NCBI GenBank assembly: GCA_036259355.1
Contig: DATABY010000217.1
Location: forward strand, 1 to 15,751
Direction: 5' to 3'
Source of the DNA: JALZDI01 sp036259355
GTDB taxonomy: Bacteria; Actinomycetota; Actinomycetes; Propionibacteriales; Nocardioidaceae
DNA length: 15,751 nucleotides
Each line of letters begins with the position of its first letter. Positions within the stretch are counted from its first letter, which is position 1. This document shows, piece after piece, positions 9,009 to 15,115 of the stretch. The position numbers and the translations under genes are program-made. The notes below the pieces were generated by a model that saw nothing but the letters and a program-made list of their open reading frames with translations, made no database searches and was not told where the DNA came from.

Positions 9009-9986
9009 TCAGCCGGCGGCTTCGCGCAACGCCGGCAGGAGGTCGGACTCGGCGAACCGCAAGAACTCCCGCTGCCGCTCGTCGCCGATCTGCACCAGCG
9101 CCACGTCGGTGAAGCCGGCCTTCCAGAAGCCGCTCATGGTCTCCACGATCGGCTCCACGTCTGGCCCGCAGGGGATCGAGGCGGCCACGTCGTCGGGCCG
9201 CACGAACTGCGTCGCGCCCGCGAAGGCGGCGGTGCCGGGCAGCTCGGCGTTGACCTTCCAGCCGCCACCGAACCAGCGGAACTGGGCGTGCGCACGCCGT
9301 ACCGCCTCGTCGCGATCGGGGTCCCAGCAGATCGGGATCTGGCCGATCTTGCGCTCGGTCTTGGGGTTCACCTGGTCCCACGACTGCACGAGGTCCGCGT
9401 TGGGCTCTACCGCGATCATCGCCTCGACCTTGGGGCCGAACGCCTCGATCGCCTGGTCGCCCGACACCGCGATGCCGAGGGGAACCCGCTGCTCGGGAAG
9501 GTCCCACAGCTTGGCCGAGTCCACGCGGTAGTGGTCGCCGACGAAGTTGACGTAGCCACCGTCGAACAGCGCGGAGATGATGTCCACGGCCTCGTCGAGC
9601 ATCTCATGCCGGACGTTGACCGGCGGCCAGCCCTCGCCGACCACGTGCTCGTTGAGGTTCTCCCCGGCTCCGAGGCCGAGCGTGAACCGGTTGTCCGACA
9701 GCAGCCCGATGGTCGCGGCCTTCTGCGCGACCACGGCCGGGTGGTAGCGCAGGATCGGGCAGGTCACGTACGTCATCAGGTCGACCCGGTCGGTGACCTG
9801 GGTGACGGCGCCCATCATGCTCCAGGCGTACGCCGCGTGGCCCTGTTCGTCGAGCCACGGGAAGTAGTGGTCGCTCATCACCTCGAAGTCGAAGCCGGCC
9901 CGCTCGGCCGCACCGGCGTACTCGACGATCTCGCGCGGCCCGGACTGCTCGGTCATGAGTGTGTAGCCGAAGCGCGTCCTCGTCAT
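9009..9986 (-). CDS. F420-dependent LLM-class oxidoreductase (glucose-6-phosphate dehydrogenase-like)
   Basis: This luciferase-like monooxygenase-fold protein has 325 residues from the chosen start. It shows FGYTLMTEQ near the N-terminus, the FDFEVMSDHYFPW segment, ILRYHPAVVAQKAAT, and the LGLGAGENLNEHVVGEGWP motif characteristic of F420-dependent FGD-like enzymes. It should be a cytosolic hydride-transfer enzyme using coenzyme F420; the substrate is not evident. Two ATGs are in frame, at 9992 and 9986. A GAGCGAGG ribosome-binding site abuts the first and stands six bases before the second, so 9986 is preferred. It is the last gene of an apparent operon with the small membrane protein and the OFA transporter, 18 bases downstream of the former. 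Confidence 0.9.
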   Translation of the reverse strand: MTRTRFGYTLMTEQSGPREIVEYAGAAERAGFDFEVMSDHYFPWLDEQGHAAYAWSMMGAVTQVTDRVDLMTYVTCPILRYHPAVVAQKAATIGLLSDNRFTLGLGAGENLNEHVVGEGWPPVNVRHEMLDEAVDIISALFDGGYVNFVGDHYRVDSAKLWDLPEQRVPLGIAVSGDQAIEAFGPKVEAMIAVEPNADLVQSWDQVNPKTERKIGQIPICWDPDRDEAVRRAHAQFRWFGGGWKVNAELPGTAAFAGATQFVRPDDVAASIPCGPDVEPIVETMSGFWKAGFTDVALVQIGDERQREFLRFAESDLLPALREAAG

Positions 9987-10004
9987 CGTCATCCTCGCTC
10001 AGGC

Positions 10005-10145
10005 TCAGCCGGTGAACAGGCCGGCGGCGTCGAGCAGGGTCTCGTACAGGCCGTACAGCAGCGGGATCGCGACGATCGCCCAGCTGATCACGACGCGGGT
10101 CGTGCTGGTGCGGTCCTCGGCGGCGTTCGGGGTGCTCTCCGACAT
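10005..10145 (-). CDS. 46-residue single-helix membrane protein, probable small partner of the MFS transporter
   Basis: A short frame of 46 residues begins MSESTPNAAEDRTSTT, continues with a hydrophobic helix RVVISWAIVAIPLLYGLYET (17-36) and ends LFTG. It is too short for most gene callers. The ATG at 10145 has GAGAGG nine bases upstream; an alternative ATG at 10154 overlaps the transporter stop codon (ATGA) but has the ribosome-binding site directly against it. Small one-helix proteins encoded straight after oxalate/formate-antiporter-family MFS genes are known in actinobacteria and annotated as an MFS small subunit, which fits here. A polar N-terminus in the cytosol is inferred. Its biochemical role, such as assembly or stability of the transporter, is unknown. 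Confidence 0.82.
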   Translation of the reverse strand: MSESTPNAAEDRTSTTRVVISWAIVAIPLLYGLYETLLDAAGLFTG

Positions 10146-10150
10146 TGCAG

Positions 10151-11548
10151 TCATCCTCTCGTGCCGGCGGTCTCGGCCGCCTCGTGCTCGGGCAGGTGGT
10201 GCTTGTCCGCGACCGGACGCACCAGCAGGTTGGCGACCAGGCCGACGCCGAGGATCGCGACCATCGTGAGCAGCGCAGGCCGGTACGCCGACGCAGTCAG
10301 CTCACCCGGTGTGCCCTGGGCGTCGAGGAACGAGTTGATGATGAGCGGCCCGGCCACGCCGGCGGCCGACCAGGCGGTCAGCAGCCGGCCGTGGATGGCG
10401 CCGACCTGGTAGGTGCCGAACAGGTCCTTCAGGTACGCCGGGACGGTGGCGAAACCGCCGCCGTAGAAGGAGATGATGACGGCCGCGAGCAGCACGAACA
10501 GCGCCGTGGAGGTCTGTCCGAAGAACGCCAGGGCCAGGTAGGCGGCGACTCCGATGCCGAGGTAGCCGGTGTAGATGGGCTTGCGGCCGACGACGTCGGA
10601 GGTGGAGGACCACGCGAACCGGCCGGCCATGTTGGCGATGGACAGCAGGCCGACGAAGCCGGCGGCGCCCGCGGCGCTCACGGAGGTGCCGCCGCCGTTG
10701 CGGAAGAAGTCCTGGATCATCGGCGAGGCCTGCTCGAGGATGCCGATGCCCGCGGTGACGTTGCAGAACAGCACCGCCCAGACCAGCCAGAACTGAGGGG
10801 TCTTGATCGCGGTGTCGGCGGAGACCGCGCCGCTGGTGACCATGCCGCTCTCGGTGCCCTGGTCGGGCTCATAGCCCTCGGGCTTCCAACCCTCCGCAGG
10901 CACCTTCACGGTGAAGGCACCGAACGTCATCAGCAGCAGGTAGAGGACGCCGAGGGTGACGAACAGCCACGCCACGGCGGCACCGCTGGCGGTCGAGGCC
11001 TCGGGGTTGCTCGGGTTGAACGACGGGTCGTACAGCGCGAGCAGGTAGCCGGACAGCGGGCTCGCCAGCAGGGCGCCTCCGCCGAAGCCCATGATCGCCA
11101 TCCCGGTCGCGAGGCCGGGACGGTCGGGGAACCACTTGATCAGCGTGGAGACCGGCGAGATGTAGCCGATGCCGAGACCGATGCCGCCGAGCACCCCGTA
11201 GCCGACGTAGACCAGCCACAGCTGCCCGAGCGCGATGCCGGCGGCCCCGACGAGGAAGCCGCTGGACCAGAAGAGCGCCGCCACCATCATGGCCTTGCGC
11301 GGACCGTTGCGGTCGACCCACTTCCCGGCCACGGCGGCGGACAGGCCGAGAATCACGATCGCCACCGAGAAGATGACCCCGACGGCGGTGAGACTGCTGT
11401 CGAAGTGCTGGACCAGGGGGTTCTTGTACACGCTGGTGGCGTAGACCTGCCCGATGCTCAGGTGCACGGCCAGTGCCGCGGGCGGGATGAGCCAACGGTT
11501 GAATCCGGGCCCCGCGACAGTGCGCTCCCGGTCCAGGATCGAAGCCAT
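10151..11548 (-). CDS. Oxalate/formate antiporter (OFA) family MFS transporter
   Basis: The 465-residue product has about twelve hydrophobic segments, the MFS loop motif GKWVDRNGPRK (75-85), and the OFA-family signature ISPVSTLIKWFPDRPGLATG (130-149). A hydrophilic central loop (about 215-245, with EGYEPDQGTESG) separates the halves. Members exchange or import small carboxylates such as oxalate, formate or other monocarboxylates; the actual substrate cannot be read. GGAGG at 11559-11563 precedes the ATG by ten bases. The stop codon touches the next reading frame, which encodes a tiny membrane protein, and an F420 enzyme follows, so the three are probably co-transcribed. A sigma-B/F-like promoter lies upstream. 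Confidence 0.92.
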   Translation of the reverse strand: MASILDRERTVAGPGFNRWLIPPAALAVHLSIGQVYATSVYKNPLVQHFDSSLTAVGVIFSVAIVILGLSAAVAGKWVDRNGPRKAMMVAALFWSSGFLVGAAGIALGQLWLVYVGYGVLGGIGLGIGYISPVSTLIKWFPDRPGLATGMAIMGFGGGALLASPLSGYLLALYDPSFNPSNPEASTASGAAVAWLFVTLGVLYLLLMTFGAFTVKVPAEGWKPEGYEPDQGTESGMVTSGAVSADTAIKTPQFWLVWAVLFCNVTAGIGILEQASPMIQDFFRNGGGTSVSAAGAAGFVGLLSIANMAGRFAWSSTSDVVGRKPIYTGYLGIGVAAYLALAFFGQTSTALFVLLAAVIISFYGGGFATVPAYLKDLFGTYQVGAIHGRLLTAWSAAGVAGPLIINSFLDAQGTPGELTASAYRPALLTMVAILGVGLVANLLVRPVADKHHLPEHEAAETAGTRG

Positions 11549-11585
11549 GGTGGGCCAACCTCCGGTGTGGGTGTGCGCCCCTCGC

Positions 11586-11609
11586 GTACCCGGGTGGAGC
11601 GCTTGTAAC
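11586..11609 (-). promoter_or_regulatory. Possible sigma-B/F-type promoter of the OFA transporter operon
   Basis: Reading leftwards, GTTA (11609-11606) is followed after 14 bases by GGGTAC (11591-11586). Stress sigma factors of actinobacteria recognise a GTTT-like -35 and a GGGTAT/C -10 separated by about 14-17 bases. The -10 is perfect and the -35 imperfect. The predicted transcript would start about 30 bases before the transporter start codon. Confidence 0.4.
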
Positions 11610-11656
11610 GGGCGGGCCGACGGACAGCCCGGCCGGCCGACTGCGCAAGTCGTGCC

Positions 11657-11677
11657 GCCGAGCCGCCCTGGCTCGGC
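11657..11677 (-). terminator. Hairpin downstream of the DJ-1/PfpI gene
   Basis: GCCGAGCC and GGCTCGGC form a perfect eight-pair stem with a five-base loop, starting seven bases beyond the minus-strand stop codon at 11684. No T run follows it on the minus strand, so it may act as a processing or RNA-stabilising hairpin or as a GC-type terminator. It would separate the DJ-1/PfpI transcript from the transporter operon downstream. Confidence 0.5.
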
Positions 11678-11683
11678 TGCGGG

Positions 11684-12235
11684 CTAGTGCGTGCCCTCGC
11701 TGATCTCCTCGACCATCTTCGCGCAGAACGCCTTCAGGTCGTCGGGCTTGCGGCTGGTGACCAGTCCGTTGTCGACCACGACCTCCTCGTCGACCCAGGT
11801 CGCACCCGCGTTGCGCAGGTCGGTCTGCAGGCTGGGCCATGAGGTGAGGGTCCGCCCGCGGACCACGTCGGCCTCGATCATCGACCACGGCGCGTGACAG
11901 ATCGCCGCCACCGGCTTCCGTGCGTCGAAGAAGGACCGGACGAAGTCGACCGCGCCCTTGTCCATGCGCAGCGCGTCGGGGTTGGCAACCCCACCGGGGA
12001 GAACCAGCGCGTCGTAACCGCCCGGGTCGGCGGAGGCGAACGTCTCGTCGACGCTGAACGTGTCAGCCTTGTCGAGGTGGTTGAAGGCCTGGATCGAGTC
12101 GGGGCTGGTCGACACCAGTCGCGGCGTGCCGCCGGCCTGCTCGATCGCCTTCCACGGCTCGGTCAGCTCGACCTGCTCCACGCCTTCGGGCGCGACCGCG
12201 AAGGCCACGGTCTTGCCGGATAGCTCGTTCGCCAC
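11684..12235 (-). CDS. DJ-1/PfpI family protein (type 1 glutamine amidotransferase-like)
   Basis: This 183-residue cytosolic protein of the DJ-1/PfpI superfamily has the glutamate-containing loop EGVEQVEL (17-24, Glu23 aligning with DJ-1 Glu18), LVLPGGVANPD (78-88) and the nucleophile elbow AAICHAPW (110-117) with catalytic Cys113 and adjacent His114. The length fits the PfpI/YhbO subgroup, reported as proteases, chaperones or deglycases and often induced by stress. The start is a GTG at 12233-12235, with GAGGAG at 12245-12250 nine bases upstream. An excellent sigma-B/F-type promoter lies upstream, which fits a general-stress protein. It is divergent from the Nudix regulator, which could also control it. 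Confidence 0.92.
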   Translation of the reverse strand: MANELSGKTVAFAVAPEGVEQVELTEPWKAIEQAGGTPRLVSTSPDSIQAFNHLDKADTFSVDETFASADPGGYDALVLPGGVANPDALRMDKGAVDFVRSFFDARKPVAAICHAPWSMIEADVVRGRTLTSWPSLQTDLRNAGATWVDEEVVVDNGLVTSRKPDDLKAFCAKMVEEISEGTH

Positions 12236-12273
12236 GGTAAGTCACTCCTCATAGTGTTCGCTTACAACCCGGA

Positions 12274-12300
12274 GTACCCGGTGACGCGGAGCCGTAAAAC
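12274..12300 (-). promoter_or_regulatory. Sigma-B/F-type stress promoter of the DJ-1/PfpI gene
   Basis: Reading leftwards, GTTT (12300-12297), a 17-base spacer and GGGTAC (12279-12274) match the consensus of actinobacterial stress sigma factors (mycobacterial SigF and Streptomyces sigma-B: GTTT or GNNT, about 14-17 bases, GGGTAT/C). The start of transcription would fall near 12267, about 30 bases before the GTG start codon. The match is made by eye. Confidence 0.55.
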
Positions 12301-12378
12301 GCGGATGGCGGGGCCCAGCCTGGAACTCGCCGCCGGCCACGCGGGGACACGTATCGGTTATTCGTCAGTGCGACGACA

Positions 12379-12407
12379 GTGACGTCGTGCCGAGACGTGC
12401 GTAGAGT
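12379..12407 (+). promoter_or_regulatory. Promoter of the Nudix regulator, probably giving a leaderless mRNA, with an overlapping dyad
   Basis: GTGACG (12379-12384) and TAGAGT (12402-12407) are separated by 17 bases and resemble the housekeeping -35 and -10 boxes. Only six bases lie between the -10 and the ATG at 12414, so transcription would begin at or beside the start codon, and no ribosome-binding site is visible. A small dyad, ACGAC (12373-12377) and GTCGT (12384-12388), and two CAGTG words 11 bases apart (12366 and 12377) overlap the -35. They could be a self-regulatory operator. Confidence 0.45.
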
Positions 12408-12413
12408 GGTCCT

Positions 12414-13109
12414 ATGGCGCACAGCTCTGACTACCCCCAGGTTGCGGTCGCCGTCGACCTCGCGGTTCTGGCCGTGGACGAGGGGGAGCTGCTGGTGCTG
12501 ACGGTCCGTCGCGGCGCCCCGCCGTACGCGGGCCGCCGGGCGCTGCCGGGCGGCTTCCTCGAGCCGACCGAGGACCTGCACCAGGCGGCGCGGCGAGAGC
12601 TGCGCGAGGAGACCGGAGTCAAGCTGACCCGTGCCCACCTCGAGCAGCTGGGCGCGTACGGCGCACCGCGCCGCGATCCTCGCGGGCGCATCCTCTCCGT
12701 GGCCCACCTGGTGCTGGTGCCCGAGGCCACCGCCCCGGCGGCCGGCAGCGACGCCTCATCGGCGCAGTGGGAACCGGTCGACGACCTTCTCGCGTCACCT
12801 CGCAAGCTCGCCTTCGACCATGCGAGGATCCTGCGGGACGCGGTGGAGCGCCTGCAGGAGTCGCTGGAGAGCACGTCCCTGGCTACCCGGCTGTGCCGGG
12901 CGCCGTTCACGGTGGCGGAGCTGCGCGGGGTGTACGAGGTGGTGTGGGGTCACGAGCTGGACCCGCGAAACTTCCACCGGAAGATGACGGGCACCCCGGG
13001 ACTCCTGGTGGACACCGGCAAGGTGACGACCCGCAACGGCGGCCGGCCCGCAGCGCTGTACCGCGCCGGATCCGCCGTGCGGCTGAACCCGCCGTTGGCG
13101 CGCCCCTAG
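12414..13109 (+). CDS. NrtR-like Nudix hydrolase with C-terminal winged-helix DNA-binding domain
   Basis: The 231-residue protein has an N-terminal Nudix domain with a complete Nudix box, G47-x5-E53-x7-R61-E-L-x-E65-E66-x-G68-V. A C-terminal region (about 160-218: LCRAPFTVAELRGVYEVVWG, then NFHRKMTG and a GLLVDTGK wing) matches the winged-helix domain of NrtR-type regulators. NrtR proteins sense ADP-ribose-type ligands and repress NAD-metabolism or sugar-use genes. Here the Nudix box is intact, so hydrolase activity may be retained. The targets are unknown; the divergent DJ-1/PfpI gene and its own promoter are the obvious candidates. The ATG start is set by the Nudix fold and a promoter placed for leaderless transcription. 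A strong terminator follows. Confidence 0.9.
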   Translation: MAHSSDYPQVAVAVDLAVLAVDEGELLVLTVRRGAPPYAGRRALPGGFLEPTEDLHQAARRELREETGVKLTRAHLEQLGAYGAPRRDPRGRILSVAHLVLVPEATAPAAGSDASSAQWEPVDDLLASPRKLAFDHARILRDAVERLQESLESTSLATRLCRAPFTVAELRGVYEVVWGHELDPRNFHRKMTGTPGLLVDTGKVTTRNGGRPAALYRAGSAVRLNPPLARP

Positions 13110-13168
13110 GCGGTCCACGCGGCGCGGAAGAAGCAGGGCGTCGGGCCGGGAGCGCCTCACGGCGCGTG

Positions 13169-13190
13169 GCCGCTCGCAGCGGCTTATTTT
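13169..13190 (+). terminator. Intrinsic terminator of the Nudix regulator gene
   Basis: GCCGCT (13169-13174), loop CGC and AGCGGC (13178-13183) form a perfect six-pair stem followed directly by TTATTTT (13184-13190). It lies 60 bases after the stop codon. Such a classical hairpin plus T tract is rare in DNA this GC-rich, which makes the call firm. The T tract is only on the plus-strand side, so it does not serve the convergent gene at 13238-13834. Confidence 0.8.
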
Positions 13191-13237
13191 GGGACCCGGG
13201 GCTACCGCGGCCCGACGCGCGCCCCAGACTACCTGCT

Positions 13238-13834
13238 CTAGGCCAGGAGGCCAGCCCGTTCGGCCCGAGCGGCCGACTCGAGCTGGTCGGCCAGCGTCAC
13301 CAGACGGGCCGCGGAGGTGGCGTCGGACTCGGGCAGCTCCGCCCGGCCAGAGGCGCAGATCCTGGTGAACGCGGCGGCGCGGTCCAGCGTGGCGGAGAGG
13401 TCACCCGCGGCCACGCCGCGCAGCACCGTGTCGGCGAGGTCACTCACCTCGGCCGGCCCCGGCGGGTCCACCACCCCGGCCACGACCTCGTGCACGGGTG
13501 CGTAGTGGCGGCCGGTGTCGAACTCGCGGGCCGCGGCCGCGGGGTCCGCGCGCACCCACGACCGCAGCAGGTACAGCCGCCACAGCGCGCCGGGCAGCGA
13601 CTCCGGCGGTGCACTCGCCCACAGGTCGGCGACCGTGTCCAGGCCGTACTCGTCGGCAAGGTGCACGATCCGCGAGATCACCGCCTCGTCCTGATGGGAG
13701 CGCGCGCCGCGCACCAGCAGCGCGGCGGTGCGGTGGGCCACCTCTGCGCGCAGCGCCGGGTCGTCGCCGCCGGGCAGCGCGTCGAAGGTGGCGTCGCCGG
13801 GCATCAGCGGTCGACGTGGCCGTTGTTCGGACAC
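13238..13834 (-). CDS. Hypothetical cytosolic protein, probably all-helical
   Basis: From the GTG at 13834 the product has 198 residues. An ATG 18 bases further upstream is in frame, but it lacks a ribosome-binding site, whereas AGGA stands seven bases before the GTG. The sequence is rich in Ala, Asp, Leu and Arg. It has MPGDATFDALPGGDDPALRAEVAHRT near the start, a Trp/Leu-rich core (ADLWASAPPESLPGALWRLYLLRSWVR) and a helical C-terminus (TLADQLESAARAERAGLLA). No signal peptide, membrane helix or catalytic motif is seen. It reads like a conserved actinobacterial protein of unknown function. It is convergent with the Nudix gene and divergent from the first repeat-rich protein gene, near the shared TGAGA-N4-TCTCA element. 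Confidence 0.8.
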   Translation of the reverse strand: MSEQRPRRPLMPGDATFDALPGGDDPALRAEVAHRTAALLVRGARSHQDEAVISRIVHLADEYGLDTVADLWASAPPESLPGALWRLYLLRSWVRADPAAAAREFDTGRHYAPVHEVVAGVVDPPGPAEVSDLADTVLRGVAAGDLSATLDRAAAFTRICASGRAELPESDATSAARLVTLADQLESAARAERAGLLA

Positions 13835-13889
13835 CCGCCCATCCTGCCGCATCGGTCCGTTCGACGTGTGTGCCAGGTCACCGCCGAAG

Positions 13890-13908
13890 TGAGAACCCTC
13901 TCATAGTT
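13890..13908. promoter_or_regulatory. Shared inverted-repeat element, copy 1 (TGAGA-N4-TCTCA)
   Basis: TGAGAACCCTCTCATAGTT contains the five-base arms TGAGA and TCTCA around four bases. A second copy at 14999-15017 matches it at 16 of 19 positions. The dyad ends 107 bases before the ATG of the repeat-rich gene at 14011, compared with 103 bases for the other copy and its paralogue. It also lies 56 bases before the divergent hypothetical gene. This is probably an operator or activator site for a regulator not in the window. Confidence 0.6.
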
Positions 13909-13928
13909 GGTTAACGCAAGTCTTAACC
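13909..13928. promoter_or_regulatory. AT-rich perfect dyad GGTTAA-N8-TTAACC
   Basis: GGTTAA (13909-13914) and TTAACC (13923-13928) are perfect inverted arms separated by eight bases, directly after the TGAGA-N4-TCTCA element. It is strikingly AT-rich for this genome and lies in the promoter zone of the gene at 14011. The paralogue at 15116 has no equivalent, so if it is an operator it is specific to this copy. Confidence 0.4.
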
Positions 13929-14010
13929 TTCGCGGCGATGCTGGTGACTGTTCGCAGAGATGACGCACCCGCATCACCGCGGGACTACACCCCCCACAAG
14001 GAGACACCCG

Positions 14011-14541
14011 ATGAACACGCTCCTGAAGAGTCTCATCGCCTCGGTCGCCGCCGTGTTCGGCTTCGGCCTGTTGTTCGCCGGCATCAGCGGCACCGCCACC
14101 ACCGCCGCCGGCGACCTCGCCAAGCGCAACGAGGACACCACCGAGATCGCCCTGGTCGCCGACGATGACGACGACAACAGCCGCGACAACAGCCGTGGCA
14201 GCGGCGTCAGCCGGGACGCCACCAACAGCCGCTTCTCCAGGGTCAGCCGTAACCAGGACCGCAGCCGTGGGGACCTCACCCGCGACGTGACCCGGGACGG
14301 TCCCGGCGCCCAGCAGCGCGACTGGAGCGACAACCGCACCAACGACCGCTCGCGCAACGACAGCCGCGCCAGCCGCAACACCCGCGACCACACCCGCAGC
14401 AACTACTCGCGGGTCAGCCGTGACCGCGACAAGAGCCGTGGGGACCTGACCCGCGACGTGACCCGGGACGGCCCCGGCGCCAAGAAGCGTGACTTCAGCC
14501 GCAACCTGACCAACGACCGCTCGCGCAACGACACCCGCTGA
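14011..14541 (+). CDS. Repeat-rich, highly charged membrane-anchored or secreted protein (paralogue A)
   Basis: The product has 176 residues. MNTLLKSLIASVAAVFGFGLLFAGISG (1-27) is a membrane or signal segment with a possible cleavage site near TATTAAG. The rest is a polyampholyte rich in Arg, Asp, Asn, Ser and Thr, beginning with an acidic DDDDD (51-55). It contains two 44-residue repeats (76-119 and 133-176, 35 of 44 identical) built from SRxSR, RSRGDLTRDVTRDGPGA and TNDRSRND. There is no cysteine, lipobox or RTX motif. AAGGAG at 13998-14003, seven bases before the ATG, fixes the start. The gene at 15116 encodes a paralogue with a related N-terminus, the DFSR-x-LTN motif and a shared upstream element. 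It is probably disordered and extracytoplasmic; the function is unknown and I do not recognise the family. Confidence 0.85.
   Translation: MNTLLKSLIASVAAVFGFGLLFAGISGTATTAAGDLAKRNEDTTEIALVADDDDDNSRDNSRGSGVSRDATNSRFSRVSRNQDRSRGDLTRDVTRDGPGAQQRDWSDNRTNDRSRNDSRASRNTRDHTRSNYSRVSRDRDKSRGDLTRDVTRDGPGAKKRDFSRNLTNDRSRNDTR
14236..14538 (+). repeat. Two 132-base in-frame direct repeats inside paralogue A
   Basis: Units 14236-14367 and 14407-14538 each encode 44 residues and begin 171 bases apart. The central parts, such as the stretch encoding RGDLTRDVTRDGPGA, are almost identical at the DNA level. The copies keep the reading frame, so recombination between them would shorten the protein by 57 residues without a frameshift. 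Confidence 0.85.
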
Positions 14542-14547
14542 CTACAG

Positions 14548-14976
14548 CTAGACCTCGTCCGAGCGACGCCGGAGGCGCTTGATCTCGCCCCGGCGTCGCT
14601 TCGCGTCCAGGCGCCGTCGCTGTGACCCCTTGGTGGGCTTCGTCGCCCGGCGCGGTCTGCTCGGCGGTCTGGTCGCCTCCCGCAGCACGGCAGCCAGCCG
14701 CTGTTCGGCCACCAGCCGGTTGCGCCACTGCGAGCGGTGCTCGCTCGCCGTGACCGTGAGTACGCCGTTGGCGAGCCTGTCGCCGAGCCGGCGGACCGCC
14801 CGGGCGCGCAGTGCGTCGGTCAGGGACCGGGAGGCCGCGACGTCGAAGCTCAGTTGGACTCGGCTGTCGGCGGTGTTGACCGACTGCCCACCTGGTCCGC
14901 CGGAGCGGGTGAACCTCCACGTCAGCTCCCGCTCGGGGATCCAGACGTCACCGCGCACGTGCACCGGTCCGGGCAT
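14548..14976 (-). CDS. arfB: Alternative ribosome-rescue factor B (peptidyl-tRNA hydrolase ArfB/YaeJ)
   Basis: The 142-residue protein has the release-factor catalytic loop SGGPGGQSVNT (25-35) with GGQ at 29-31. It ends in a long basic tail (KPTKGSQRRRLDAKRRRGEIKRLRRR, about 113-138) that enters the empty mRNA channel of stalled ribosomes in ArfB. The family hydrolyses peptidyl-tRNA on non-stop ribosomes, independently of a stop codon. Length and tail match ArfB rather than RF1 or RF2. GAGG at 14985-14988, eight bases before the ATG, supports the start. Its stop lies six bases from that of paralogue A, so the two converge with no room for a dedicated terminator, and it is divergent from paralogue B. 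A link to the repeat proteins is not evident beyond position. Confidence 0.95.
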   Translation of the reverse strand: MPGPVHVRGDVWIPERELTWRFTRSGGPGGQSVNTADSRVQLSFDVAASRSLTDALRARAVRRLGDRLANGVLTVTASEHRSQWRNRLVAEQRLAAVLREATRPPSRPRRATKPTKGSQRRRLDAKRRRGEIKRLRRRSDEV

Positions 14977-14998
14977 GCTCAGATCCTCGTCTCTTGCA

Positions 14999-15017
14999 TG
15001 AGAACGCTCTCACGGTT
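14999..15017. promoter_or_regulatory. Shared inverted-repeat element, copy 2 (TGAGA-N4-TCTCA)
   Basis: TGAGAACGCTCTCACGGTT matches copy 1 (13890-13908) at 16 of 19 positions and has the same TGAGA/TCTCA arms. It lies between arfB and paralogue B, 22 bases before the arfB start and 103 bases before the ATG at 15116. CTCACGG (15009) and CTCATGG (15020) also form a direct repeat with an 11-base period, as response-regulator sites often do. TTGCAT (14994-14999) beside it could be a -35 box. Confidence 0.6.
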
Positions 15018-15115
15018 TCCTCATGGGGCTATCAGGCGGCGGCAGCATGCTTCTCGGTATCGGACAACAAGTACCCCGCTGCTGGGGGCGGGCCACGACC
15101 TTCCAAGGAGACAGC

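Noticed and set aside
10145..11608. A 487-codon open frame on the plus strand opposite the OFA transporter
   Set aside because: It is the antisense shadow of a real gene. The translation is a low-complexity Arg/Gly/Asp/Glu mix with no domain, which is usual in very GC-rich DNA.
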